Positions 22,031-33,584 of a stretch of 64,000 nucleotides of DNA are shown piece after piece. Location: assembly GCF_000524195.1 (NCBI RefSeq), contig NW_020170382.1:3193403-3257402 (forward strand), read 5' to 3'. The position numbers and the translations under genes are program-made. The DNA is from Echinococcus granulosus (taxonomy: Eukaryota; Platyhelminthes; Cestoda; Cyclophyllidea; Taeniidae). How positions within the stretch are numbered: position 1 is the first letter of the stretch; every line of letters starts with the position of its first letter. The notes under the pieces are model-generated. The model did no database searches, had not been told where the DNA came from, and was given only the letters and a program-made list of their open reading frames with translations.

Positions 22031-23669
22031 TTAACGGGAAAGCCAGCAAATTGCGTAGACCAAGACACAAGCAGAGGTTACACATAAAAGCTTCGTTTTA
22101 AAGCTCATCTCTTCTGTGTTGACAACTGATATTCCAGTTGGAGATGACGATCCCACGGGCTGAAGTCCTTCACTATCCTTTTCCAACTAAATTCAAAATA
22201 CCGAATAAATAGCGATTGCAATATTTTCCATTCCTTTAAAATAAGTAGACATACGCGTTTCTGGAGTGTTGCAAAAAGCAAGTTCAGTTTCGACGCGATC
22301 TCCATCTAAGAAGCCGAAACAAGTGAGCGCATTAAGAAAGCGAATTAAGAAATATATTAAAGCACAACAAGAGCAAAAGGCTAACCTGAGAAGAATACAC
22401 CTCTTGAACTTTTTCTACACTGTCGTGAAAATCACCCTGAAAATTGGGAGAGAGTAGATAATGACTAGAGGTGCAAAAACCAGCCCCCAAAACTACATAC
22501 CTCGTATTACTTTTCAGATTAATTGGGAAAAAAAACGAATAAGAGGAAACGAGAGGACCCTCCGTTCATGTAAAATAGGTAGACATACCTGTTTCTGAAG
22601 TGCTGAACAGAGCAAATTTAGCTTCGACGCAACTTCCATCTACGAAACCAAAAAAAGAAAATTAAGAAAATACATTGGAAAGAAGCGGATTAAAGTGCAG
22701 CGAAAACGGGAAACTCACCTGGGAGGTATAAACTTCTCCGACTTTTTCCACACTGTCGCGCAAGTCAGTCTAAAAAATGGCAGCAGAGCAGATAATAATG
22801 AGAGAGGTACCAACAAACTCCGAAAAATTAGAAATTTTTTTAGCTTAGAAATACGGGAGACCTACAGATTGTGCTGTGTGGAATCGAAGCCATGTTGCGA
22901 ATGCAGAAAAGAATCCTACGATTACTGAACCAAGGAGTGCCCATTGACGCATTCGCATATCATAGTTCCGTTCTTCTACATGCATATAACGCAAAAGACT
23001 CGTAAACTTTTCGTACGTAGCGCGTTCAACAAGATCAGCCTCATGATGCTGCGATGCCAGCTGGGCCTCTTCCCGAGCTAACTGGATTTAAGAAATGGAT
23101 TCTTCCCTTTAGAAATAGGCCATTCTAGCAAGCAATAAAAAGGGAAAGTGGATGCAACACCCACTTCGTGCTCCTTGGTGATCAAGGAAAGGAAGGAGTC
23201 ATCAGCACGTGAAACGACATCCAACTGCTTATTTACTTCATTGCGTTTCTTTTGCACGTCAAACAAAGCCTGCTGGAGCGTTCGCCTCTGCAGCTGTGAA
23301 GCCACGAAATCTTGTTCGGCCTAGAATACGTGAACGCTTAACCTTGTGAACCTGTAAGAGCTCAACACCGGCTTTTCTGACAGCATCTCTGCCAGATACT
23401 TTGTCGTATAATAAAGAAAATTTGTCCACGGATGTATCTATCTTGGAGTGAATACAGCTACCCAATTTTTCGTAGGATGATTTTATTATGTCAAAGTGAC
23501 GGTTACTATCTAAAACTGATTTGAGCGAAGACATTCTAGAGGAATCCAATAGTTTTGCGTTTGCATTGTTAGAAAACTTTGTAATGGATTCAACAGCCTT
23601 GGAAATAAAGCTACGGCAGTATCTTGACATCAAAAGTAAGACATTCACCGAGACGCGCGCTTTGGGCAA
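22031..23669 (-). CDS. CCDC51: CCDC51/MITOK-like mitochondrial coiled-coil membrane protein, 8 exons, 349 aa
   Basis: Vertebrate CCDC51 (MITOK) is a two-pass inner-mitochondrial-membrane protein reported as the pore of the ATP-sensitive mitochondrial K+ channel. Exons in - order: 23669-23352, 23320-23165, 23081-22866, 22769-22719, 22639-22589, 22436-22386, 22305-22255 and 22186-22031, totalling 1050 nt, all phase 0. Recognition rests on a basic N-terminus (MPKARVSVNVLLLMSRYCR) suited to mitochondrial import. It also rests on a coiled coil with QLDVVSRADDSFLSL, matching the family block RLDxVSRxDSxYLxL. TM1 is at about 205-222 and TM2 at about 331-347 near the C-terminus. Four 17-codon exons between the TM segments are two copies of one exon pair. 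The first intron is only 31 nt, and this splice choice gives gapless alignment with the vertebrate protein as I recall it. Channel function in flatworms is inference. Confidence 0.85.
22255..22769 (-). repeat. Tandem duplication of a 51+51-nt exon pair inside CCDC51
   Basis: Exons at 22769-22719 and 22639-22589 match exons at 22436-22386 and 22305-22255. The offset is about 333 bp, and 24 of 34 residues are identical. Compare DSVEKVGEVY with DSVEKVQEVY, and ASKLNLLCSALQK with ASKLNLLFATLQK. Intron flanks are also similar, so a genomic segment of about 333 bp was duplicated. Confidence 0.85.
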
Positions 23670-24528
23670 CAGTCGGTATAAAGACAGAAAACGTGCAACT
23701 TCTAGTAAACTTCAACTAACATTTAGGATCTTGAATACTTACTATAGTTTTAAGAAATGCCTAAAATGTTTTGCAACTCCCGCATGATTGTGGAAAATAA
23801 GTCTGGGTATCCGAACTCACTATCGTGGAAATTACTAGCACTTCCAGACCATAGAAAGGTTCTCATTTGTATATAAACCGCATCCCTTTTGCTATTACTT
23901 TTCAAAAAATCTATTTTTACTTGTTTTATATGGTTGGTGTGGAACCGGTGTGCTTATACGTAATTTCGATTTATTCACTTGACCATCTGCGCCACTTAAG
24001 TATCTAATGCATTCCTTCTCCATAAAAATTCTATTTTCCAAAATAAACGAGTAACATGTGTCACTTTAGAGCACGTAAGAAGAGCGCCTTTAAGCATATT
24101 GCGCCCTTTGAGGTAACTTTCTTTAACGAAAGGGTGCTCCCGGTTCTTCAGAATCACGGGAACCTTTCGCCTTGCGTTTCTCCATATGTTGAGTCAATTT
24201 CTTTGGTGCGCTCAAGCGAAATGCCGTTTCGTCATGCACATAAACCACCCTAAATCTAATTTGGAGGAAAATTTCTTTGTGTCTGTAACAAGATTTATCA
24301 CCCTAAATAGCAATGTTGTACGGTTCACTTTACTCCAAAATGTGCCACGACGCATGATTGTCTCCGTAAATTCGTGAATTTATATTTCTTTTGCATGTTT
24401 GTTCTTGTAAGTGGTTCTTTCTAGGTTTAAAGAAGTACATGTCATTTTGACCCTGAACATACTTTATACTTCCTGCGGCCAGAACGCCTCTGCCGCATTT
24501 CTCAAATTCCTCGTTTTTTTATACAAGC
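23670..24528. promoter_or_regulatory. Shared upstream region of the divergent CCDC51 and ferredoxin genes
   Basis: The two genes start head to head about 860 bp apart and both encode predicted mitochondrial proteins. The spacer must contain both promoters and 5' UTRs. No TATA box or other site was clearly identified. Confidence 0.4.
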
Positions 24529-25370
24529 ATGTTGTTTCGTCCGCTGCAGCGCGTCTCGCGCCTTTTTGCAGCACACTTTATGCGTTCAAACTACTTTCAA
24601 AAGCACGCAGCATCACAATATTCAACTGATTCTTCAAATGTGTATGTCTTCCTTTTGAAGTCATTGTGGTGCTAGAGTACAGCTGACATTTGAGTGGCTT
24701 TGCAATGGTGTTCGAAAAACAGTTCCTGCAAACGTTGGTGATACTCTTCTCGAAGTCATTTTAGACAACGAACTTGATATCGACGGGTTTGGTAATCTTT
24801 CGTTTTTTCATCTACGTTGTTAAGGTGCCTGTGGGGGTGAGCTTGCTTGTTCAACCTGTCACCTAATTTTGAGTGATGACATCTATAATAAGCTCCCAAA
24901 TCCACCCTCTGAAGAAGAAACAGATTTGTTGGACTTAGCTCCAGTTATAACGGATACGTAAGTCTGATTAAAACTACTCTCACCAGTCATTTGTGTAATT
25001 CTTGACTTACAACTTTTGCTTTTTGATGCTTTATCGACCAGTTGTTTTAGAATGAATTGTGTATTGTGATACATCCTTTGTTACGGTATAATTAGTGTTT
25101 TTACTACGTCTTTTACAAACGGTTTTTAGGGGAAACTTTATCAAACCTCTTTCTTGAAAGCATCTGCTTAAGTCTTCTGTTCTGTTTTTGCTTTTAAAAC
25201 ATTTGAGAAGTCTTTTATGATTATTGACTCTACTCGCCTTGTTATATGGGGTCGTTTGTATTATTTTCAACCAAAAAAACCTATTTTTTGGCAGTTCTCG
25301 ACTTGGTTGCCAAGTTATAGTCTCTGATGAAATGGATGGCGCTGTGATAAAAATCCCTGAATTCTTGTAG
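24529..25370 (+). CDS. FDX1: Mitochondrial [2Fe-2S] ferredoxin, adrenodoxin type, 4 exons, 142 aa
   Basis: This is an electron carrier of the mitochondrial matrix that serves Fe-S cluster assembly, and in other animals steroid hydroxylation or protein lipoylation. Exons: 24529-24639, 24683-24791, 24825-24957 and 25295-25370, totalling 429 nt with TAG stop. Introns 1 and 2 are 43 and 33 nt. Exon 1 is a presequence rich in Arg and His without acidic residues near its start ([19 protein letters not shown]). Cluster ligands are C76, C82, C85 and C123 (C-x5-C-x2-C-x37-C), within [13 protein letters not shown] and SRLGC. LDIDGFGAC and CHLI resemble FDX1, while LPNPPSEEE and LDLAP resemble FDX2. The chain stops soon after the last strand (KIPEFL), without a long regulatory tail. 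FDX1 versus FDX2 assignment is uncertain, but the family is not. Confidence 0.92.
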
Positions 25371-25512
25371 GATGCTCTTCCCTAAACAACGTGAGTCATT
25401 TTGTTTACTTATGCTTAATTAGTAACATTTCGTTCGACTTGAATCTAGCCAACTTTTTCATCCTGAACCTCTATACTCCGTAGTCTCCACACGTTTGCTC
25501 CAATTATAAATG

Positions 25513-25518
25513 AATAAA
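25513..25518 (+). terminator. Poly(A) signal AATAAA of the ferredoxin gene
   Basis: A canonical hexamer lies about 143 nt downstream of the ferredoxin stop. Confidence 0.6.
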
Positions 25519-25519
25519 T

Positions 25520-28500
25520 AGGTCCCAATCTTCCGCAAAACAATTCGACTTAAATGTTGTTATAAAGATTGCAACTAATTGGTCAACTCTTGTGCGACCG
25601 TGAAGTATTCTGTGAAATCGGTTCCCTCAATTCACGTAGTCGATTGTGTAGATATGATTGCTGGGACCTCCTAGACTGCATTATTTTCCTTTCAAACAAC
25701 AGCAACAACAAATGGTGCAGTTAGATGGGTATGAGGAGTTTTAGCAGCCAAAGTGATAAGTGAGGTGATAGGGTAGCGACTAGTCGTGTTGCGTTCATTG
25801 TGGCCATTGACGTGGCCGGCCTTTTGGTTTGCAACTGACCCCGAACCTGGGCGAACGATCTTTTTCGCAGGCGGAGTTTATCCCTTTGAACCTTCTCTTT
25901 CACCCATTTACTCAAGTAAAGGTAGAGAATACCCACTATTACACTACACTTGGAATCAGGTTTCGAAAACCCTGTCATACTTTATAAACTGTTACTTTGT
26001 ACTTGTAAAAATTTATTGTTTATTAGCTGGTTTGACTTATTCTTCCGCGTCTAAATGACCCGGTAGTTAATGAAGCTTGCAACAAATCCACTAGTCTGTA
26101 TTTTCCCCCTTCTGTCATTGTAATATTAGTGCCAACCGTGCCGTCTATTGTGTTTTTAAACTATGGTTATGAGTTAAAACTGTTTTTTCCATCCCGTCCA
26201 TGCATTAGAAGGCCAGTTTCGTAAGTAATTGATTTGATAGCTTTTATTTTCATCTGTTTCCCTAGTGGCGAATGACATCAACTAGCCTCTTTGCAGTTGT
26301 TCATACACCCTCGTGAGATGCTTTTAAACTTTAATTTCTAAATTTTCGGTTCCCTAATGAAGAAACCAAGTTATAATTAACAATTGTTAATGCTGCCACG
26401 TAAGGTTTTCGCAAAGATAACGAGTTTTAGTCTTATGTACTATGCTGTGCTTGTTTTCATGTCATCATTATCCACTAGTTCGACCCAATTTCAGTTTTAA
26501 GAACCGAGACGGACGCCAGGAATGAATTTCTTTCTTTAAAGTAGTTTGAAGCTTTCAAGATTTGCAGTGCACACTATGAGTATCCTTTGAGGTAACAATT
26601 TGTCCATCTCATAGTACTTTGTATTTTCTAAAGTTACATCTAACCCCTCTTTTGATGATTTCTTGCCCTTTTGAATCCTTTTTTATCCCATTCCAGTTAG
26701 CGTTTCATCCCAAGAATTTTCACACCTTGTGACATTTAAACACCAATTCACTGAAAATGTATTGTTTTCACGGTCTTGCTTAATCTTTCAACTCTGAAGT
26801 TTCTTGGAACTGGTTTGTGCTGCACTAATTTTTCTGCTTTTGCTCAATATTTTCTTGTACTGTCCAGCTTGCTCTTCCTTTTTGAAATCGAAAACGAGTT
26901 TTCATGTTCAATATCGGTATTAATGCTTTTAAGTTGCATTCTCTTAAAAAAAGATGTGTCTCCAATGTGTTTGTCTTTTGAGCTTTTTTTTACCAAATGC
27001 CCCAAATGCATGCCTTCAGCCGCGGTAACTGCTGCTACTTTTTCCACACAGTTTCCCGCCGCTGCATCCATGCACTCATCCCGACAGCGTTTAGCTAGTA
27101 TTCAGATGGCAGATTCCGCATGGAAAGGTTTATAACCTTGCTTAACTCTTCGTAGAACATCGAGAGTGAGCTAACTTCCAAAGCAGCAAGTGTTCGCGGT
27201 TATAATCTTTGCCGTTCTCACAGAAAGATCCGCCTCTTGTGCCATTTCACCATAGGATGGATTTCGCACCGATCAGGCGTCCAGAATAAGGCAGGAGATC
27301 TAGGTGTTGACGCTATGTTTCCGATAACTACTGCCTCAGAATAGAAACGGAATTGCCACATCCTCAATCTCCCCTAACGTACAGATGTACAGCCGGCTGT
27401 CTTTGAGGCGTTAACACCGCTGCTGAGTGGACGAGCTCCCATCACCATGCAAACTGTGGTGGAAGGCCTCTGTAGGAATAGATATCCGCGAATTTTGGTT
27501 CGATGTCTTCGTTAATGAGAAACTCCACTGGTCACCATACGTTGTTTCATGTATGCGACTACTACTACTGTTCCCTGACTCCTTGATTAATGACAACTGG
27601 ACTAGTCTACGACATATGCGTTGGCTATATTTAGCGCCTATTACTGTTTGTAGTGTCACTAAGACGGTGTCTTTATTGCGTGTAAAATTGGGGGTCCCGA
27701 CTTGACTTGAACGTGTCTTGATTGGTTCTGCCGTGTTTCGATGTTTCCTTTTTTATTTACATATAACATGTTGGAGGTAAGTGTGTGGGTAGTCTCTTCA
27801 CGGTTTCTCCACATAAATAAGTGTCGGATTGCTGTGGCACTTGATAGGTGTCAAGTGGGGTAATAATCGGATGTTATCACACCGCTCGATATATACTGAT
27901 AGTCAACACAAAAACGGTCACCAACAGGGAGCCACTGGTGAAGGGAAAATAAGATGTGCGGGATGCGCTGAAGGGTTGTTAGCCATCTCCGCTGCCACAG
28001 CAACAGGCTAGGTAGAGGAGCAGCCAATCAGGAAGCATTTCTTCCATTTCAAGTTGTAGTTTTCCAAATACATTACCCATGTTTTCACGTCCAGCAACTC
28101 ATGCAGGCACGTACAGATTCCCCCATTAGCACCACTCCCTCCTAGTCCTTTTATTCCTAAACGGCTTCAGACAGGATCGCGAGGAAGTAACTCACTTTTC
28201 GTTGCTACTTTAACTAATAGGAGCGTTTCTGTGACTAATTGTAAGATTTTTAATTTCTTGGAATCATGACTGTATCTGTCTGAAAAGTTTGGCGAAGTTG
28301 GCTTCCAATGACTACGAGTTGAGTTGAATTAATGCAGGGTTTCCGTTGCCATTGGAACGAAATGCACTCATGAAGGCAGAGGATAAATAGGATCCTAAAG
28401 TAAGGATTTGCTAATTTACGGTAAATCAGAGTGACCGCTTCTTGCAAGCAAACAGAACACTAAGAAATGCTGGCCTTGAAGTGGGTTGACGGCTTTATTG

Positions 28501-29561
28501 CAAGCGTAAAAGCTTCTTGGAGTGTCGCCTGTATGCGAGATGTGCACTTGATGAGCCTGTGCTGTACCACATCACCGGGCTCAAACGGTTTGGTTGTGTA
28601 AGATAATACCATATATGTGGTCCGTTACTGGTGTGAGGAAGTTAATTACTTTCTTAGTCGAATAAATTAAATAGAGCCATGGGATATTTGGACTGTAGTG
28701 GTCGATTTGCCTCTGATCCAGATCCCAGTAACGAGCTTATTAAAGCCTTTTTTCGAAGAGTTTCACTGGAGTGGAACTGGATTCTTTCAAAGGGCCTTTC
28801 TATCCATTCCCACTAGTCCGATGATTTTGGACTTATTAGTAGGCGGCTTTATGAGAGTGATGACTTCATCGTCACGTCGAGTACCCGTGTCAAAAGAGAC
28901 GAATTTGTCCTCTTGGAACGCGTCTATTCACAATACTCGGCGTGTGACGGAGAACTACTTTTCTTCGATGTAGTTCGCGTACAAGTTCTGTGGGCGTCTT
29001 TACTTCTAGATGGGAGCTGAGCGCTTAGATTGGGCGAATCTGGTGGCATGTTTAGACGCGACCATTTACTACTTCTCTCATAATGAATCGCTAGACTTTT
29101 TGAAATCTAATAAAGTCGTTCTCATCCCGACCTCAAACGCTGTTTCGTCGTCTGGCGAGGTCGTGGTTATCGTTATTTACCCCTTGTCTCACTCAAAAGC
29201 GAGTTCTATCCCGTTATTTTACTTATACATTCCTTCTTTAGCCCCTCGTAGTGCAATTCCGCTCCGGTGGCATTCAGTTCCGATCCGCCTTCCTATTTTG
29301 CCGAATGTACAGCAAATAGCCAAATACAGGTCTTTCTTGCATGCTCTGTTTTCTTTTTAGTATTTCAACAATTAAGTGTGATGACTACAATTCTCACCAT
29401 GCAGCAGAAGGGGTCACCTTATCCATGTGGTTGATGTATCACTAATTTGCAAGCAAATGTCCTTAGTCGGTCTATAAATATGGGCTTCCCTCATAAGAGT
29501 TGATAGCAGTTCGACAGTCAGACTTGTTTCTATTTCTAGCCTTTTTCTTCAGAAAGGTAAG
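25520..29561. other. Intergenic region; no gene recognised
   Basis: It contains one diverged family 3 repeat (27425-27620). A GC-richer patch at about 26995-27100 has open frames on both strands. No exon could be supported elsewhere. Confidence 0.45.
27425..27620 (+). repeat. Dispersed repeat family 3, copy 2
   Basis: It is colinear with the - strand of 16090-16330 in several blocks, including cccatcaccatgcaaact and gttccctgactccttga. This copy carries an extra actactact insertion before the second block. Confidence 0.45.
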
Positions 29562-32500
29562 ATGACAATTGAGGCGGTATTGAAGTCTTCCAAAAAACAC
29601 AAAAAGTTGTTGGATTTCAATAAAGGGCCCCAAGCTGCTGAGGAGGATAGGCAATCCTCCGGACGAAAGCGAAGTGCAAAACTTGCAGAGGCGAATGATT
29701 CACGTAAGGCTTTTTCTGCTTAAATCCGCTTCTTTTGCAAAGTGACCAGATATCTTGGCGCGATTTGTTGTAGTAGAAAACTTCTACTTTATCGTCCTCT
29801 CCCCACGAGGTACCTGTTCGATGCGAGTGTAGCTTTCCTACAGTGCTTACCTCTGAGGGGGGAGGGGAATAACCTGGCCCTACCAACTTCTCCTATCGTC
29901 TCAGTTTTCCCACTTACCCATCCCCCATGTGATCATGTAGTGTTTTAAAACTACTACCAACAACTTGGAGAAATATGAATCATACTGATAAGAAGGATGA
30001 GGTGTGAAAATATTCCCCTCCCTCCACCTTTTCAAAGAAAATTCAAATACTTTCACGTGTATGTTTTATTTGCAGTTTTGGCTCTTTCTAAAGAAGAAAT
30101 CTTATTGCGAACCTTCAAATAGTACCAGTTTGAGTGGGTAGGTGGAAGTTATAGTTACTTGGCCTTCAGTAGACGAACAATTGTGTCTGCAGCACGCAAA
30201 TACGGGCACAAATCAAATGTGTTGTGTGTTGTAGTATGAGAGCTCCAATGCTGCACTTCATCGCAAGTTTTTCAGTCAGCCAACAATCCAAAATGGACGA
30301 CTCCGTCTTCCCGCCTTATCGTCTATCATCTGTCAGTGCATAATAATGATAGGGAGACCCATTTGCTTAGTTGCTTCCACCACAACTTTTCCCCCTCCCA
30401 CCCTTGGTGTAAGTGTTAATGAGTTCCCCAATTTTATTCTTGACTTCCTGGCCTCCAATTAACGTGCCAATTGCCGCACATTCTTCCTTGTTATCAAGGA
30501 TAGGGGTTGGGGAGTCTTCCCTTCTCGACTTGAAACAACTGCCTTGGACCGAGTTACCAGCAGAATCGAGTGTGCTAAACCATTTCTGGACGGCAATTTT
30601 GAAGCTTTGGGATTGAGTTGGGATTCGTGAAGCAGACAATCTCGAATTACCTCCGTCAGGATGGATGGATATTCAATGAGATGAGGGTCGCTTCCAAGTA
30701 AGAGGAGGGTAGTAGGGAATACAATAGACGTAGAGTGCCGTACTGGCAGAATGACTCGGTCGTCTCACAGCGATGCACACAGACAAGTTGCACTGCAAGA
30801 AGTCATTGCAGCAAGCTATACCAAAGATGGCGCGTGCTTTTGACTAACTGATGTCTGGCTGTTCTTCCTCTATTTCTGCGATATTCTTTGACTCAATTTT
30901 AAAGTTCCAGTCTAAAATTCCTCCTTGCCTAAATCTACAGTGGACTATGGATATCAACTGAAGGAAGCTTTGTATCCTCTTTTTTTCCAGGAACAACTGA
31001 GGTTAATGCCGAAATTGAAGTTTCCAAACCTACGAAGAAACGGAAAAGTTCGCCAGCAGCTGCAACAGACTCGATTGAGGATGGGGAGGAAGTGTCAAAA
31101 CGGCGGCATAAATCGAAACGTGTCAGTTTTGGTGACGTTGAAAAGTCAAGTATGTTTTTATTGTTTTTTTTTTTACTCCCTGTAAATTAGGATTGACCTT
31201 GGAGGTACCTTGCTCTATTTCTAATGTAAATTTATGGAATTACTAACTTTCATTGTGACAACTTAGTCTGAAAGTGGATTTTTTTTCCTTTAAATAGCTA
31301 TTGTAGCTTTTTAAGCATGATACATTCTGCTGCCGTTATTGTTTTTCATCTGGAATTAATGCCTTAGTTTCTTTCGAAACGACCACAAACTACCGGATTG
31401 CCTTGTAGTAAAATTCCTCATTATTTTGTTTCCAGAAAAGAAATCCGTGGAGGCGGGAAAGCCAGAAACGACGAAAAAGTCAGTGAAATTTGCTAAGAAA
31501 CTGGTCACTCTGGGGAGTCAATCGACAGAATCTAAAAGCAAGCCGAAAGTTTCAATCTTGAAGGCTCCACCTCTTTCCGCAAAAACTTCAAGGGAGGGTT
31601 CTGGTGAGATCTGTTTTCCCAATTACGTTCATTCGTGATGTGCCACGGATGTTTACTGCTTGATTATCAAATCTCTTTGTTTTCTTGCTTGGATTTAATC
31701 ATCAGGAATCCCCTAAAGGAAGTAAATACACATTATTTAATTCTAACTCCCCCCCCCCTTTGTCTTTACAATTTCCCCGATTTGTTCCCCAGCAAAATAT
31801 TTTGATCGGCTGTTTCAGCTGTTGAGCAATTCGGTCAACCGTAGCGTTCCCGATAATGGCAGTTTGTCCATTCTTCTGCGCATCAGAATCAGAATCGGTC
31901 TGCATAAGACCGAAAATATTACATTGAATTTTAAGTTGGATGCCAATGGAAGGAAGCCGATTTTTTTTCACATCAGTAAACCAGTTGATGGGAATTAGGA
32001 CGTTCTTTGCCTGTGTTTCAGATGCAAACTTTTGAATTTTTCACGGGTTGATTGGGATGTAAGGAACATCGGTAGTGAACGTTGTAAACAAGGTCTGCGC
32101 AACCTCTTACTCGTCTTTCCTTTTCCAGAAGTTGAAAAAGTGAACGATGCAGATGAGAATGTTGCTGAGACGAAGTCGCGAAAGCCAAAAAAGTCCAAAA
32201 ACGCTCTCAAACGCATCAAGTGGGTGAAACGACACCGCAAGAAGACCCTCTCCCGGCGCAAACGACGTGCCAATCGAGAGTTGGCTCGCTTGCGTCCCCA
32301 GCGTAATGCAGAACAGCATTTGTCAGAGGCAATAGAGTATCTTAATGCCTGGTACTCAAGTCCGGAGACGTGGAAGTACAAGAAGGTTGCACAATTGACT
32401 CTCATCAAGCATGCCTTCAATCCTGCTCTTGTGAGTTTTTTTATTTACTACACCTACCCACCACTCCATTAGGAGACGGGGATGGTCCCGCATTTTGGCA

Positions 32501-33584
32501 GTTCTTGTTCGAAGGGGTACATCTATTTTGCACTCTACTGCTTTTCTCTTACTTTGAAGCAACCCTCATCTCATCAAGTGTTCGTCCATCCTGAATGATG
32601 GGGCTTGAGATTTTCTGCTTTGCGAATCCCAACTTGGTTCAAAAGTTGTAAAAAGCGCCATTCAGAAATAGTTTACGATACTCAGTTTTGGTAATAGCCC
32701 TGTGAAAAGTAGTTGTCTCACGTCAAGGAGGGAAGATCCGCCCTCTCCTTCTCCCATTTTTTATAATAAGGGAGATTGATGTGTCGTACTCGGTACGTTA
32801 GTTTGAGGTCAAGACGTCAAGCTTACATTTCGTCAATGTTCATTGTGAGTGGACAAACTACCCGCTAACACTTATATACAGTGAAAAGGGAAAGTTGTTT
32901 TGGAGGCTGCGAAACTAATGCATGGCCCCCACTTTCATACCATGCAGCAATAAATGACAGACACCTTGTCAATTTGTTGCTCTTTTTTCTTCACATATGC
33001 TAATAAAAATGCGTTGTGCTTTTTATTCCGTTTTCTGAGGGACTGACTTATGATGGAGAACAGTTCTTATCTTTTTTATTGCAACGCTCGTTAAGTAAAT
33101 GAAAATATTTTTTTAAAGACGATCCTAAGGCCTTGCACCGCTTCGTGCCCAGAAGACCATGCATGTTTTGTATGGCGTACTGTCAACGAAATTTCCTCAT
33201 CTTCAACCGAAAAACAGCTTTCTCCCATACGAAATTACGAAAGTTTATGGTTCAATTTTTTGTTTCCTCACTCCCTCCTCAGATCGATGAAGAGACATTT
33301 GAACTCCTCTTGCACTACCTGGCAGGGGTGCAAGGGGCCGTGGTGGATCGTCTCCGGTCCATGTGTCAACAAATAATCGACAGTGGAGGCGAGCCACCTG
33401 AATCCCCAACCTTTCCCCTTTCCATACCATCCGAATGGCAAGGTAACTGTTCTTGTGTTTATAAAAATTGTTCTACTGAAATATTTTTAAGTAAACAGTC
33501 TTTTTACCTTTAGCCTCCTCGGTTGTTGTTGAACGGGCTACGAAAATGCTTGAATTTGTGTTGTCGTCTGCGGCTGGGATGTGA
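29562..33584 (+). CDS. C7orf50: WKF-domain protein (C7orf50-like), 6 exons, 333 aa
   Basis: Exons: 29562-29703, 30991-31149, 31436-31603, 32129-32430, 33283-33442 and 33514-33584, totalling 1002 nt with TGA stop. Internal phases are 1,1,1,0,1. The C-terminal half holds the WKF domain at about 220-283: AIEYLNAW, then WKYKK (238-242), then the helix FELLLHYLAGVQG. This arrangement is typical of the small nucleolar C7orf50 family linked to ribosome biogenesis, and WKY replaces the name-giving WKF. Residues 1-215 are disordered, very rich in Lys/Arg and Ser, with basic clusters suiting nuclear or nucleolar import. KRVSFGD (90-96), SVKFAKK (116-122) and SILK (140-143) resemble PP1-docking motifs. 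The human protein is shorter (about 194 aa), so the long basic N-terminus is extra. A 5' UTR splice just before the ATG is possible. Confidence 0.88.

Noticed and set aside
26995..27100. - strand segment with AKRCRDECMDAAAGNCVEK, briefly considered as a FAM136A-like CX3C exon
   Set aside because: The second CX3C pair is missing, the + strand is equally open and protein-like, and no neighbouring exons were found.
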